From Ettlia oleoabundans (Eukaryota > Chlorophyta > Chlorophyceae > Chlamydomonadales), in assembly GCA_019693395.1 (NCBI GenBank), contig JAAMXP010001203.1, positions 1-37,431 on the forward strand: a stretch of 37,431 nt of DNA, in the 5' to 3' direction. A model generated the notes under the pieces. The model had not been told where the DNA came from and made no database searches. It worked only from the letters and a program-made list of their open reading frames with translations. The position numbers and the translations under genes were made by a program. Shown piece after piece: positions 24,101 to 37,413 of this stretch (position 1 is its first letter; each line of letters starts with the position of its first letter).

Positions 24101-24731
24101 CCAGCCTTGTGGCGGCGGCAGGGCGGTGGTCGACGAGGATCCCTGCGGCGCACAGGACGATCCCAGCCGAAGGTCTGCGGCGAACCACGCGTTCCTCACA
24201 GGCGGAGGAGGAGCAAAGAAGAAGGAGTATCGAGCGCCATGTCCCGCAACACCCTGGGCCTTGCTGCGCGTACAGGGTGCCTTTGTGCCAGGGACGGCGG
24301 TTCACCCCATCACATTGCGGCCGCCACACCTGTGCTACTCTTCGACCCAAAAGGCCAGCGACACGGGGCGCAGAGGAGACGCTGCCTGGACGCGGATGGT
24401 GGGGGATGCCACGAAAAGAACGGATCACTCTCAAAGCAAGCAGGAGAGCGAAGTCAGCGGGAGTCCTCCAATTCTCTGAGAGAGGACAGCAAGGTCCAAG
24501 CTGGCCTTGATGAGCGCCCTTGCTTAGCAGGTCTTCTAGGCAGCGCGTTGGCAAACCCCTGATGGTATCCCACCTTTAAGACGACGAGGAATGCTCTCGG
24601 TATATATCACGCCAGTTGGGACACGCCAAGCAACCCCCGGTAAACAGCCAAGTCGCTTGCAGTAACTCAGCCCCGGTTCGACACCGTAAGGACACGGACA
24701 TCAGGCTGCGACCTTCGGCCTGAAAGGCGCT
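24101..24731. promoter_or_regulatory. Divergent upstream region of VPS32 and the TBC gene
   Basis: This 631-base interval between two divergent ATGs must contain both promoters. A TATA-like TATATATC sits near 24599-24607, about 130 bases before the TBC ATG. Long open frames on the plus strand here have no recognisable content and are not annotated. Promoter assignment is by position. Confidence 0.4.
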
Positions 24732-27718
24732 ATGGCGGGTGGCGGGTGGCAGCACTTGGCAGTGGCGGCTAAGGAGCTGGCAGGTGCTACAGGCACCAAG
24801 GCCAAGGCTGTCACGCAGTCGCTTGGGAAGGCAGTGGTGCGTAATGCAAATGACAGTACTTGTACAATCTTTGAGACAGATAACGCTTGGCCTGGCTGGC
24901 GGCACCGCTGCTATGGGGCCAGGGCCGCCAACTGCAACTGCCGCTAACGCTGTATTGAAGCAACTCTGAAATCCTCATCTGCAGCGGGCTACGGGCAAGG
25001 AGGTGCGGCACCTTGTGCTGGATGGCACCGCAGATCAACCAGCAGATGCGGATCATGTGGAGGGCCCATGCGATCCGCCGCAGCAGCCACAAGAGGTAGT
25101 CGATATCTATGGCTTCACCCTGACAATCATGCCCGAACAAGTGGCCATCCTAGAGCGCTGCCGATCGAAGCAAGAGGCGGTGCAGCAGAAGTGGGCACTG
25201 TATGCGCAGGACGGAGGACTGCCGCCACCTGATGCGCTGAAGAAGCTGTGCCGTAAAGTATGGACACATCGCAAGTCCAATATCCCAACGTTGATGCATT
25301 CTAGTAGCTGGAACATGAAAATCAACCAACATCAAGCAATTTTGTGTTTCAGCACGTTGGTTGTTTTTTTGGTTTTCCTGTTGACGTAGGCAGCTGCCGT
25401 ATAAATAGCAACGCTATCCTGTCAACCCTTAACACTGCCTGCCGCCGCTGCTTCCGTCATGCTGATGTTGTAGGGCGTTCCGCCAGACATGCGGCGACAC
25501 GTCTGGCTTGAGTTGTCAGGAGCGGTGCAGCGGCGGCAGAAGCTGCCACCCCACTACTACGCCGATGCTGCGTTGAAGGGCAATCACTCGCCCTTTGCAC
25601 ATCAGATAGAGCTGGTGGGTTGGCTCTGCGAGGAGCCCCATGGAACTCATTCGTTCGCTGTTTCCAGCGGAAGCCTGGTGCTTGGTGGTTGGGCCGCCTT
25701 GGTGCATACCGCTTCCACAGCCACCTGCCCTCCTGCGCGTCTACCGGTCTGCAGGATGTGCCTCGCACCTTCCCTAATAATGCCTGGGTGCAAAGTGGTG
25801 CGGGACAGAGCGCCGTGCGTCACGTCCTGCTGGCCTTTGCGCATCACAACCCACGCGTCGGCTAGTGAGTGCAAGGCAAAGTTTGCCGAGTGGGGTCGCA
25901 CCATCTTGTAGTCTGATTCCTTCCTGTACTTCCCTGCCTTTATGGCTTTTCTGATCCTAATTATCCAGGCTGTTGTCGCAAAGTGCCACTCAAACCAGGA
26001 TGTCTGCTTGCCTTCCTGTTCTGCTGCTGGCTCCTTTGCAGTTGCCAGTCCATGAACTACATTGCCGCCATGCTGCTGCTGGTGCTGGGGCGGGACGAGG
26101 AAGATGCCTTCTGGGTGCTGGCCTCTCTCATTGACGACAATGACGAGGGTGCGCAAAAAACGGGGCGGCGAAATGGGAGATGTGCAATGTTAGGGCGTTG
26201 AGGGCGCGTGTTTCGTGGCCTGCAGACTCTGGCGTTGAAATGGGAGGGTGCCTTCCAGTGCGTTCTGCAGTATTGCTGTGACCCCTGCTCAGCTTGCCAG
26301 CAGGTGCCTCCTGTCATTACTTGGGCCTGAAAGCTATCCACTGCTTTGCAATGTATTGCCTCCCACAGGCATCTTGTACCGCGACATGTATGCCCGCGAC
26401 CTCATGGGCACTCATGTGGAGATGCGGTGCCTGCGGGAGCTAGTGCAGCACAAGCTGCCGCGCTTGGCAGCCCACATGGATGCTCTAAGCTGTGACATGT
26501 CCATACTGGCCACAGGTGGGTGCAGTCAGGGACCTGGGGTGGGTGACTGGGTTGGGTAATTGAGTGGGCGGGATTTTTACACTGCATAAGCCGCACAACC
26601 CTGTGCATACAAATTGCGCCTATGAATTGGCCAGGTATGGACTAGTGGTGTAAGACGCAGCCACCAGCCATGTATTGCTGCTTCTCGCACAGAACCCAGC
26701 TTGGCTCCCTTCTGGTTGGCATGTTCCTGCAGACTGGTTCCTTTGCCTGTTCTGCACCAGCCTGCCCTCGGAGACAGTGGCACGTGTGTGGGATGCACTG
26801 CTGAATGAAGGCACCAAGGTTTGCAAGCTGTTGCGCCATTCACTGTTGAGGCACCAGCTTGCCGCCAGCTTTGGTTGAGCCAGCCAGACTCAGTTGTCAT
26901 AGAGCCCACAATGATTTGCAGCTATGTGGATCGCCTACTTGGTATGCAGTCTGCTTTCGTACCCAACATCCTGCTGCTTCCCTTGCTTCCTGTGCCCCTC
27001 TCTTCAACAGGTGCTATTCCGTGTTGCGCTGGCTCTGCTGAAGCTGCATGAGCCGCTACTGCTAACGCAAGACAACCCTGGAGAGCTGCTGAGGGCGGCA
27101 CGGCGGATGGCAGCTGAAGCACACGATCGGGATGCTCTGATGCAGGTTGGGAGCCGACAAGCTGGCATGCTTGTTGACCCAATCTGCTTGTTACTGCGGG
27201 ATTGCACCTCAAGTTGGGCATGCCTGCTGCAACTCGGCCCATCTGGCTGTGCAGGCCGAAGCTCTGAGCTGTGCCGTTCCTGTTTGCAGGTGGCGTTTGA
27301 AGGGGTGGGCTCAATGCCAATGGAGCGCATCAACAGCTACCGTGCGCGCAAGCAGCGGGAGGTAGATCGGGAGATGGCGGAGCGAGAGACACGGCTCAAC
27401 CTGCAGCAGGCGGTGGCGCTAGATGGGTTTGTGCTGCAAGGGTCTGAGGCGGGGCTGCTGCAGAGGGACGTGGAGCAGGCTGGTTCACCGGGCGACATAT
27501 ATGGCGATGAAACAAGAGCTGGGGTGGGGGATGGTGGTGAGGCTGGCAGCAGTGGCGGCGGGCCTCGCATCAATGGTGGGCGCTGGGTTGCGCAGTTGCA
27601 AGCGCTAGGTGGGAAGGCTAAGGACACTCTGGATCGGGGGCGTATACGCATGGCGCACCGTAGAGGACAGAGCCTAGGTGCCTCACCGCTGCCAGAGCAG
27701 TTCCAAACCAGCGCGTGA
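24732..27718 (+). CDS. TBC-domain Rab GTPase-activating protein
   Basis: TBC proteins switch off Rab GTPases in vesicle traffic by supplying an arginine and a glutamine finger. Nine exons keep frame: 24732-24836, 24985-25257, 25474-25614, 25755-25864, 26042-26148, 26369-26515, 26733-26818, 27011-27145 and 27290-27718, giving 510 residues. Residues 1-126 are variable. The TBC domain (about 122-350) begins LCRKGVPPDMRRHVWLELSGA. The arginine-finger motif IxxDxxR is IELDVPR (Arg about 177, split across exons 3 and 4), and the glutamine-finger motif is YCQSMNYIA (Gln about 212). EEDAFWVLASLID, DLMGTHVEMRCLRELV, DWFLCLFCTSLP and RVWDALLNEG follow. Both fingers are intact, so it should be an active GAP. 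The C-terminal 140 residues have a charged helix (RKQREVDREMAERETRLNLQQ) and then Gly-rich disorder. The target Rab cannot be told. A second ATG is close by at 24739 in another frame. Confidence 0.9.
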
Positions 27719-28995
27719 CAAGCCATGGCTGACATCAATATTGAGCGACATTGAAACCCAACCCCCGCCTACTGCCAACCGCCTGTTTGGCCTCGTTGCT
27801 TGATTGGTTGACCGAAGCTGTTTCAGCTTAGCATCTTCACTTCCTTGTATATTGGTTTGCTACAAGCTGTTACTTACACAATACTGTCCCACTTGCTACA
27901 TTTGCTAGATGAGTACCGGCACTTGCCAAGTAGGCCCTCTGCCCCAATCGCCTTGCAGCATTAGTGCCAGTGATTTCCTTTACCTGGATGCAGCCTGGTT
28001 GCTCACAGAAACTACCAAGGCCTAAATGAATCTACATTGGCAGAGTGAAAAGTGATCCTCCAGGAGCAGCCCAGCAACAAGCGCACTGATTTTTGGACGC
28101 GCCGCCATTGTGCAATGCCAGAGGGCTGCAGTTTCAGGGACAAGATGCATGCCTCCCTGGATGGATCGTTACAATTGGCAGCATCGCGCGGTTCCCTTTT
28201 TCATCATTGCATCTTCCCTAAAGTGGGGAAGAACACTGTAGGGTCATGCCACGGGCTGCGTTGCAGTACCACGAAGTGGCACCTCTAAACAAAGCTTCCC
28301 ATGCCTCCCAATACCGACATTGTCCCAGAATATCGCACCAGAGTTTCACAACTGACAGGGCAGCTTGACATGTTGCGAGGAATCTGACATCTGCTGATAG
28401 CTGGCGGCAGCGATGCCGCACGAAGAAAGCATCACGCTTTGGAGCAAAGGAGACTCGCATCTGGCCTTCTTGTTGTCGCTATCACACGACCTGCGTGTTT
28501 GAAGCTTAACTTACCCTGCCAGACCTGTCTAGCAGCGAACTTCCGAATCAAACCTTTTGCCGGGCCCGCGTGCCTGTCCCTCCCTGGGGCCAATAGCTGC
28601 TTTCGTCGTTGCATAGACTCCATCGACAACGCAAGCAAGCATTACCACGGCAGCTGGCCCGCCTTGCTGGCTCGGCAGTTTGGGTGTTGGCGGGTTCTCC
28701 CATTAGCGGCAGCAGTGGAGCTTCAGCCAGTTATGACTTGCAGCAGCGCTGTGCAGCGGCTCTAAAAGCGCCAGCTGCACGGGTGGCAGGCAAAACAGTG
28801 CCAGGGCGCAACAGCTGCCAGGGTTACCCCAGTCTCGTGCGTTTCGGGTGTTTGTGCGGGCCCCTAGTTTGTGCACCGCCAACAGCACGCGACGCGGGAA
28901 AAGGCCCTACGCTGGTGCATGGACCACGCAGCCGAGACGGCAGCACTTGAGCGACAAGGCGGCAGCGCGGCGCCAGCGGCAGCTCTAGCAGCAGC
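27719..28995. other. Intergenic between TBC gene and CDC45
   Basis: The neighbours are in tandem on the plus strand, so this 1.28-kb interval holds the TBC 3' UTR (left) and the CDC45 promoter and leader (right). A short hairpin (TCTTCCC at 28212-28218 with GGGAAGA at 28226-28232) is present. Open frames at 28439-28950 show no family features. No tRNA or other RNA gene was recognised. Confidence 0.4.
28894..28901 (-). promoter_or_regulatory. Candidate E2F site upstream of CDC45
   Basis: GCGGGAAA on the plus strand is TTTCCCGC on the minus strand, a perfect E2F consensus, about 95 bases before the CDC45 ATG. E2F drives S-phase genes such as CDC45 in plants and animals. The same 8-mer also occurs at 8268-8275 (an intron) and 20562-20569 (a coding exon), so chance is a real alternative. 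Confidence 0.4.
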
Positions 28996-31900
28996 ATGAT
29001 CATCACCACCTCTGACGAATGGACCGCCCTATACCGGTCCATTCGTGAGGACAGCACACGCAGCGAGGAGAAACATGTGTTCATCTATGCCTGCTCCTCA
29101 GACTGCGACTCGGTCTGTGCGCTGCGCATCCTTGAGGTGCGCCCAGTTGCAGGGCTGTCGCAGCAGAACAGTGCAGTTGCAGGGAGGCTGGCCACCTTGT
29201 CCGCGGCAGTGTGACACCATGCAGAACAATGCAGTGCATGGCTGCCCCCATACCCGTCCGTTGCATGCAGCTGCTGCCTGGTTCTGTCGCGCATGCTGTT
29301 CCACCCCAGAAGCAGGTGCCCAACAGTCTACCTGCATCTGAGCAACTTGTCAATGCTCCGCTCATCCTCTGCAGCGAATGTTCAAGAACGACCGGATTCC
29401 CCACGGCTGGATGGCAGTCAGCAGATATGAGGAGATAGAGAAGGACTTCACATCATACTACAAAGAGGGGGAGCAGGAGCTGCGCACCGCCATTCTCATC
29501 AACTGCGGCGCGGCGGAGGACGTGCGAGCGTTGTTGCATTTAGAGCAACGGGCAAACGTGCGGGTCATCATTATTGACTCTCACAGGTGTGGGGTGGGCA
29601 GCGGCTGGGCGAATGCTGTGGCGTGCCCGGTGGGAGCGAGGAATGGTTGGGTATAACATATAGGGCCGCTGGCACGCGGCTTGGATAGAATATATTATTG
29701 GCTGGTTGGCTTCAAAGCTGCCTTTATGTTGCTGCTGTCAGCTGTTTGCTGCTGGCGCTGGCTTCAGGGCAGGAAGGGGCTGGCAGGCAGTGAGCCGTCA
29801 ATGTACCAGCATGGCCCTCCCCAGCAGTCTGTCATGTTGCCTTCTGCCGCTCCAGGGCCTACCATCAGCACTGCACAAGACACAGGAGGAACCCCATGCT
29901 CCCATATGACCCATACAGCCGCCAGTGCCCTGCTCCCCTACGCTAAGCGCTTTGTCCTTGGCCTATTCTCACCCTTAGCGGCCACTGCCTGCCACCCGGC
30001 ATCCTGCAGGCCCATCTGCCACCTCAACAACCTGGACTCTGAGGAGGACAACATCTTTGTGATGCTGGACGAGATGGAGGGCATGGTGAAGGCAGACATC
30101 CCTTCCTGGGAGGACCCAGAGGGCAGCGACAGCGATGAAGAAAACGACCCACCACCCAAGCAGTGAGCCGCAGCTTGTTGGCTTGTTGCAGTCTCTGTGC
30201 AATGTGCACAGGCTGGGCATTGCTGGTTTGCCCGCCTGCTGCAACTGTTGGTAATAGCTTAGGCAGTGTAGCCCATGTAGTGTTGAGCACGGGGCAGCAG
30301 CTGCAGCCAGTAATGCTTGTGGAATAGGGAGGACTAGGATGCACGTACATCTCAACCTACGCCGCGCTGCGGTCTTGAATGCCTCCATCTGCTAGTTATA
30401 CTGCCTTCAGGCGGCGACTGAGCTCTCCAAGCAGCAGCGGCGGGGACGGCGGCGGCGAGGGCAGCCGATCTAGCCCGCGGCAACAGCGGCGAAAGGAGCG
30501 GGAGCAGCGAGAGGCCTTTCGGGAGCAGTACTATGCACAAGGAGTTAGTTATGGCAAGCCTGCGGCGTGCATAATGTTCGACCTGGCTTACCACTTGTCT
30601 GAGGACACCGCCAACATGCTGTGGCTGGCGCTGGTGGGCCTCACGGATCATTTGGTGCACAACCGCATATCGGGTGCGTGCCCTGGCGAATGCCACGAGT
30701 GGGGTGGGTGGACAGGGCTAGCGCCCATAGGGTGCAACCAGTAGGTGGTCCAGGTCAACATGGGAGACTGGGAGTACATGAAAGTTTGCCCCAGCAACAG
30801 CACTAGGATTGATGGCCATGGGTGCTTCATTATTGCGCTGCCTGACCAAAGCTGCAAACATACGGCTCCCGATTCCTTCACCATGGCCTCAATGTTATGT
30901 CCCTCTTTTCTTCTTCATCTGCCTGTATTCCAGCGCACTCTTTCTTCCCTCTCTCTGTGTCCTTGTCTGTAAATTGTTCCTGACTGTCTAATTTGGTCTT
31001 GCAGCGGACAAGTACCTGGAGTACTACCTGCACTACGAGACGTACGTCAGCAGCGCCGGACACCTAGACGTGCAGGTGGGGCAGGTTGAGCGGTTTCAGA
31101 TCAGCTACGCCCATGCATGCTTGGTGAACAGGCAGTGGCGGTGCTGATATCCTAATTAATGAGTACCGTGGGCCTGGTTTCACCAGTGTGAGCCTGTTGC
31201 TTGAAGCCCCACACGCTGCCAAGCTATGCTGGCTGCATCATCGGATACCGGCGCATGTAATGCATGTACAAATGTTGGCTGGCTGCCGAGCTGCAGGCTG
31301 AGCGAGAAGTAGTTGACGGCGATGGCGCGACTGTGCTGAACAACCAGATCACCTGCCGTATCATGTGAGCCTCGGGGCACTCACCAGCAGCCAGCCGCAG
31401 CCTGTGTAAAGACAGGTTGCCGTTGGACAGAGGGGGAGGTTGATGTGTGGTGGGGGTCAGCTGTGGCGGGCCGCCCCTGCCAGCTCTGATGTCCAGTTGC
31501 TACCGCATCTGGGACACCGGGGAAGTGGACTACCGCATGCCTGCATGCATGGCCCTCATGCTGTTTCTCTATGCACGCATTTGCCATGCCGCAGGCCGCA
31601 AGACGACTACCGCTTTGGGTTGCTGTGGCACTGGAACCTGTATGAGGCGATGATGTTCAGCCCCTACGTGGCCTGCAGGCTGCACACATACACAGGTAGG
31701 TGCTGCGAGGAGTGCCAGTGTGTTCATCACCGAATGTGCCCATGTTGCTGTGTGCTGATCATGGCATGTGACCGGCGCTGTTCCGGCTGGCTGTCGTGCT
31801 CGGTGCAGAGAAGGGTCGCAACCTGCTGGAGCTGCTTATAGCCAAGCTAGGCATCCCGCTTGAAGAAGCGCAACGCAGCTTTGCTGGGGAGGGATGTGAG

Positions 31901-34513
31901 TAATATGCCACCACACTGCTTAAAGACGGCCCTTGTCTGCTTGTTGTGCTGGCAGCGCCCGTTTGTCTTGCTGGGGGTTGCTTGCCTGCTCACTACGCCC
32001 GCATCGTGCACATGTCAGGGCGGCTTGGTGCAGCCACACAAGCTGGGTCCCCTGGGATCGCGAAATGTTGATGCGTGGGGCAGACCTGCCACATGGCTGA
32101 GCCTTGTCTCACTTCCGCCTGTTGTGGTACTGCAGACGACATGGCACCACGGTACCGCAACAGCCTTCAAGACAAGCTGCAGCTGCACGCCCCCGCCTTC
32201 CGCATGACGGATGTGACCTTCAAGTCCTTCCAGCTTCAGGCGCGTGGCAGGACTGGCTTGTGCAGGCAGCACAGAGGCAAAGACATGCAATGCTTTGCCT
32301 CTGTTGAGCTGGGAGAGGTGCTCACCTGGCTGGGACAGCTCATGGAGCAGCTTATGCGATCACGTGTTCCCTTCATTCCTAAGCAGCTGCCCATTAAGGT
32401 ATATCTGACAGTTACACTTCCCTTTGTTGGTGGCTGCCTGCCTGCCTGGTTGCAGGATGGTTTGAAGCGGTGCGTGAATGCGGTGGACTTGGTGCATGCG
32501 GTGACCGCACTGCTGGAGTGCGGGTCGCGCAAGGGGCCGTTCACCAACTTTGGGGACCACGTGGACAAGTTCTGGTGAGCTATTAGAACAACTCAGACTA
32601 GACTAGCCCGTAGGATTGGTCTGGGCGGTGGGGCTGCTTTGTACTGGAGCCGCTGGCCGGTGATTGGGTGCCTATGGCTAAGTGCTGACTTGCCTACCTC
32701 ATGCGGTGCTGGGTAGTCTAATCACCCCACTATCCTACCCACATTGGATTTGTACTTTTACACTGTGCGGTGCAACACTGCTAGCTGTCTGTGTCGCGCT
32801 TTGCATCCACAGCATCCACCCTTAGCCTGCTTATCTGGCACCACCCACCTACCTTCACCCTGTGTGTTGAAGGCGTGCCTACCACGCGCTGAGCTGGGGC
32901 TGCGACGAGGGTGAGCTGCATCGAGGTCTGGACCTGGCCAAGAAGGTGCAGCAGGCGCTCATCAACGGTGAGTTGGGGGTGATGTGTGGGTGTATGGCGG
33001 GGGGCTTCTGTGCCCTGACTATGAGGCTGTACAGAGTAGGCGGCATGTCGGTTGTGCCAGCAGGCCAGGCTAGGGCAGGGCGTGTAGGCAAATGATCAAG
33101 GGGGTGTTGTAAAGGGATTATCATAGCATATGCCCTGCATGCATCAGCTGCGCCTTGCTGCACCACAACAAGGTGTCGCGTGTGTTCATGTCACGCCAGT
33201 ACGTGCAGCGCAACGGCAACCATACGGGTTGAAGCAACCATGTGTCACCCTGTCACCCACTCCCCTGTCACCCGCTACCCTTCCCTGCAGACGGCGGTGC
33301 GGTGCTGGTGCAGAAGCACTTCCACAACTTCAAGCAGTTCCGCATCTTTGACCTGTCTGACCACAAGATGAACAGCCAGCACCTCATTGTGAGTGCAGCT
33401 GCCTGCCGCCTAGTGCCCTGGCTGTAACTTTGCCACCTTTTTGCTGCGGCAATGCAGTGTTGTTGCTGCAACTCATGCTGCCTGCTTTGCACACCCAGTG
33501 ACTTGCAGCCAGTTAACTACTTCCTCATTCTGGAGGTGTTCTTCGAGCAATGGTTGGAACGCTGAAAGCTGCCGCCGTCCCCCCCCATGCGCCTGCATCC
33601 CTGGCCGCCTGTCTGCCTTTGTTCCTGTTGCAGGGCCACCCCATGGCGCTGCAGCGGCTGGCCGCTTTCTTCCAGGACCATTACTTCCAGGTGAAGGGGC
33701 AACGCAAGCCCGTCATGCTCATTGGGCCACGCTCCACGGATGGGCGGTGCCTTGTGATTGGCTACGAGGCTACCCAGCGCATTCGGGTGAGTGAGTGTGG
33801 TGTGGGGCGTCGCCTGGGTTGCCCTGCGCGCATTCGTGGGGTGGCTTGGATGCCTTGCAGAAGGTTTGAAGTCATTGGCCACCATCCGAGGGTGCAGCAC
33901 TGCGCAGCGCCATGCTCCTCTGGCTGCCAGCCCTCCTTGTGAACCTGCGTGCCTGCTTCCCTCACGTCCCGGCCTCTGCTGCCTGGTCTGCCTCCTGTTC
34001 AGCCCTCATGGCTGCCTCTTGCAACCCCGCCCTCCAGTCTAAACTGTGCCCCGCTCTGCTGCCCATTACGTCACTCCCTGCTGCAGGGCAACAAGCTGGG
34101 CACTGCCTTCATTGCTGCCACGGAGCGAGTGAAGGCGCAGGCCTGGCACGACCTCTTTGACACATGCATCTTTGAAATAAAGGCGGAGGGTGAGCGGCAT
34201 TCATGCATGGGCCTGCAGGGGGGCGGGAAATTGATACTGGGTGGCCGGTGGCAGTAGGGTGGCCACTTGGGAGCATGTGCCACATTCATGCAGACAAGGG
34301 GCGTGCCGGTGTGGCAGTTGCTGTCTGTTGCGCATTGTACATAGGTCGAGTCTCCACAACACGCTGGCTGCCAAGGCACTTGTGTGCCAGCATGCGCTGC
34401 CGAATGCTACATCACTGGCGACATGAGGCTCACATGGACTGCCCCGTCCTGCAGACGTGCCGCGATTCAAAGAGGAGCTGCTGCGGCTGGTGGCCAACCA
34501 GCTACTGTCGTGA
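28996..34513 (+). CDS. CDC45: Replication initiation factor CDC45
   Basis: CDC45 joins MCM2-7 and GINS to form the CMG replicative helicase. Sixteen exons keep frame: 28996-29136, 29375-29586, 30010-30162, 30411-30673, 31005-31075, 31297-31364, 31595-31695, 31809-31895, 32136-32239, 32456-32574, 32873-32967, 33291-33388, 33509-33535, 33634-33786, 34087-34189 and 34455-34513, giving 617 residues (human about 566). The RecJ/DHH-like N-terminal fold shows SSDCDSVCALRILERMF, LRTAILINCGAAEDV and VRVIIIDSHRPI. An acidic stretch (SWEDPEGSDSDEEND) and a basic helix (RRKEREQREAFREQYY) follow, as in other CDC45 proteins. FDLAYHLSEDTANMLWLALV, YRFGLLWHWNLYEAMMFSP, VDLVHAVTALLEC, LDLAKKVQQALIN and NKLGTAFIAATERV match the rest of the family. 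Exon 13 is only 27 bases. Intron 9 would need a GC donor (CAG|GCGCGT). No catalytic DHH set is expected in CDC45. Confidence 0.94.
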
Positions 34514-35666
34514 GGCGGCTGCCACCTGCCCCTCCCCTTAGGCGTGGGTGAATGGTTGCAGCAGCTTCAAACAGCCAGCCAGCCTTTAAAATGTGCGCTG
34601 GTAAGGCTGGCCAGACAGGCAGGCAGTCAGGCAGCGCTCCAACTCTGCAGGCTATGTAGCAGCTTGCACACTAGCACTAGAAGCCCGCACCGCCAGCAGT
34701 TTTGTCAGTTAGAGGTGGTGCTGGGTCCCGCCAGGCAGGCCACCGTCTGGCAGCCTGGCAGTTGTGCTTCACCCCTCAGCAGGGTGGTCCAATTTACATA
34801 GCTGCTCGACCAGTTTTATGCTCAACTGCTCACACTCCCCGCTCTTGAGTCCAGCTTAGGAGAAAGCCGCACTGCACTGACTGACATGCCACACTCCAGT
34901 TATCACCCACCAATCAGGCTTGCCAATCTGACGCTGCCTGCGTCCTCGCATGCAGCATGCTCCCACACTGCTTACTGCAGGCTTCCCATTCTTTCTCTCC
35001 CTCCTGTTCCATACCCCCCTTCGTCCCTGGCTGTTACTTCTGCGCTGGTACATGCACCCATGCGGATCAGCGCTGTAATTCAAAGACAGGCAGTGCACGC
35101 CAGCTAGCCGACGTGCGATAGGCATGCAGGATGAGGAGCTTGTTTGGCTGGAATGTCATCAGCCGAAGCAGCAGCAGCATCAATAAAAATTCCCACATCA
35201 GTTGGCAATGTTAGCCAACCGTCAATGCCTCCACACGTTGATGTGGGCATCACACTGGGCACCTGCGCCTCCTGTTGGCACAGACTGTTACAAAGGCCCA
35301 CTGTGGGGCGCCAGCAAAATGTTGACAGGTACAAAAGTAATCAACTGCGGGTATTATTTGGACATCAAGTAGACAATAGAGACTACAGAACAAGGGGCAC
35401 GGCAGCGCTCTTCACTGTTGTGGCAGCTGCCAGCTGGAAAGGAAGGCTCATGGCATCTGTTGTGTTTGGGCCAATGCCAGGACTTGTAGGAAGCATGGCA
35501 AGCGTTGCGCTGATTCAGAACCAAGGAGTGCCACCTGCTGAGGTCAAGAGTTTGTAATTTAAACAAGGATGCACATGCTGTTTGTTTGCAGATAATAAGC
35601 AGTTGGTTGCATTATGCCATAAACAAAAACATGCCGCCTGCAGCGGTCGCTGCTGCCAGCTAGACG
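34514..35666. other. Convergent 3' region of CDC45 and the MCTP-like gene
   Basis: This is 1.15 kb between the stops of two facing genes, so it should be mostly 3' UTR. On the minus strand a TGTAA (plus strand TTACA, 35288-35292) is a candidate signal for the MCTP-like mRNA, about 375 bases past its stop. A 137-codon open frame at 35144-35557 has no recognisable domain and is not called. No RNA gene was seen. Confidence 0.4.
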
Positions 35667-37413
35667 TCACACAATGCGGTCCCCACGCGTGGGCAACTTG
35701 GCAAACACCACAGCCGGCAGCGGCGGGGTAGGGGTGCGCAGTGCGGGGGGCCTGATGACGAAGCATAGGAGAAAAGACGACACAATAGGGAGGCCCAGGA
35801 AGAAAATGAGCAGGGCCACGCCGCTCAGCACGCCCAGCACACCCAGCGTGACGGATGGGTCCTGCCAGGACAGCAGCGCCTGCACGGCAAAGGAAGGAGG
35901 CGCGCGGAGGTAGATGAAACACATAAACGAGCAGGGGCTTCGTCCCGAACGACGCATTCACAAGGTATTGTCGCGAAACACGACAGCTCAAATCATGGCC
36001 GGCAAGAAGCCTCCAACTCAACATACCCACGCCCACTGTGGTGCATGCGTTCCGCATGCCCCACACCCACTCACCCCGGCCCGCTCCATGAAGCTGGCCA
36101 CGTCATCCAGTATGTTCTGCACCAGCAGACCCATGCGCTGAAGCCGCTCCACCTTGGCCCGCAGGTTGACCAGGGGGTTGACGGTGGTGGTCTCCAGGCT
36201 CTCGTTCTCAGGCTCAATGTCGGGAGGGTCCTGCTCCATACGCAGAGCACCCTCTGCACTATCCCAACCAACATATTGCAGGGCAGTCAGTGCACGAAAA
36301 GTGGCGTACAGCCAGGGTGGAGTACATTCTACATTTTGAGAATGTGCTCCACCTTCAAGCTAATGGGCCAACACAGCTACATGGTTGCCTGCCGCTGAAG
36401 TTTGACCTGAAATGGCACTGCTGCCTCCCGCACCTTCAAACTCGGGCTGCGCCGTCAGTGTGGTGGCCACCACCCAGGCCAGCAGCAAGGGCAGCGCTAA
36501 GTGGGGAGCAAAGCAGAGCAGCAGGATGCCCGCCATGGCCGCCACGCTCTCCCAGGGCTCCTGCCACGTCTGCAAGACGACAAAGGAGTGGAGGGAAGAT
36601 TGTTCTGGACACACCATCGCATCACAAATGGGTTGCCGAAAATCCGGGTGCAACTGGCTCCCAGGCTGCACTGGGTCCAAGACGGCATGGATTGCACGGG
36701 TCAAAGCCAGAGCCAGGCATAACAGCCCCTCAAACACCGTCTCCGCAGAAGCCACAGGCTGCTGCTGCGGAGTTCAGCTCACAGGATGCGAGCTGTTGAG
36801 GATGAGCAGAAGAAGGAGGTGTACTGGGCAGAAGTGTGAGCTACTGCAGTGCAAGTTGAGCTGCCTGGCACCAAACTGGGCCTAGCGCAAGGGCACCACA
36901 CTCGCCTTGATTGCCTCAAACTTGCGTTGGAAGCGGCGCAGCCCCACCAGTGCCATTCGTATGCGCCGGATGTTGACCCGCGTGCGGCTCATGGCAAACA
37001 CCTCCCTGCTCATCGGCAGGCGGGCAGGATGAAAAGTGTGGGTCAGGCGGGCACGCAGGGAGAGGGGCAGCCGCATGCGCTGTGGCAAGGTGCAGGCGCA
37101 AACCTGCGCCGCAAAGGCAAAGGGGCCTACAGCAAGAGGTGCCCGCAGCCGGAGTCCCCAGTAAAAGCCTGGCATGGAACAGCGCCCTCAGTGCAGCCAG
37201 CCACCCGTGCTCCCAGCTCCAATTGTACCTCTCAGCATCCAGCACCGCCAGCGCCTCCAAGCTGCCGATGGATGGGTTGGCGCTGTCCAGCCAGCGCAGC
37301 ACTATGCGGCGGCACTCCCGCGCCATCACCACCTGGTGGCACTTGCCGTCCACCCCATGAGCGTAGGCAGCGGGGGGGAGGCGGGGGGCGGCATACCCCT
37401 TGAACAGCGCCAT
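35667..37413 (-). CDS. MCTP: MCTP-like protein, C-terminal membrane region (5' part outside window)
   Basis: MCTPs carry tandem C2 domains followed by a conserved C-terminal region with membrane helices, and tether ER to other membranes. Five exons keep frame: 37413-37229, 37005-36906, 36569-36434, 36253-36075 and 35879-35667, giving 270 residues. Visible family features in order are LDAEREVFAMSRTRVNIRR (compare plant LD..S..WS.RRSKAN), FEAIKTWQEPWE before a hydrophobic hairpin (VAAMAGILLLCFAPHLALP), LVNLRAKVERLQRMGLLVQN, ALLSWQDPSVTLGVLGVLSG, a second long hydrophobic pair, and the signature end FAKLPTRGDRIV (plant FFKRLPARTDSLL). The leftmost coding base follows CCCCACTCCGCAG, a good acceptor, so upstream exons with C2 domains should lie beyond 37431. 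An in-frame ATG at that point is therefore probably not the start. Intron 2 of the visible part fits only with a GC donor (AAG|GCGAGT). Confidence 0.82.
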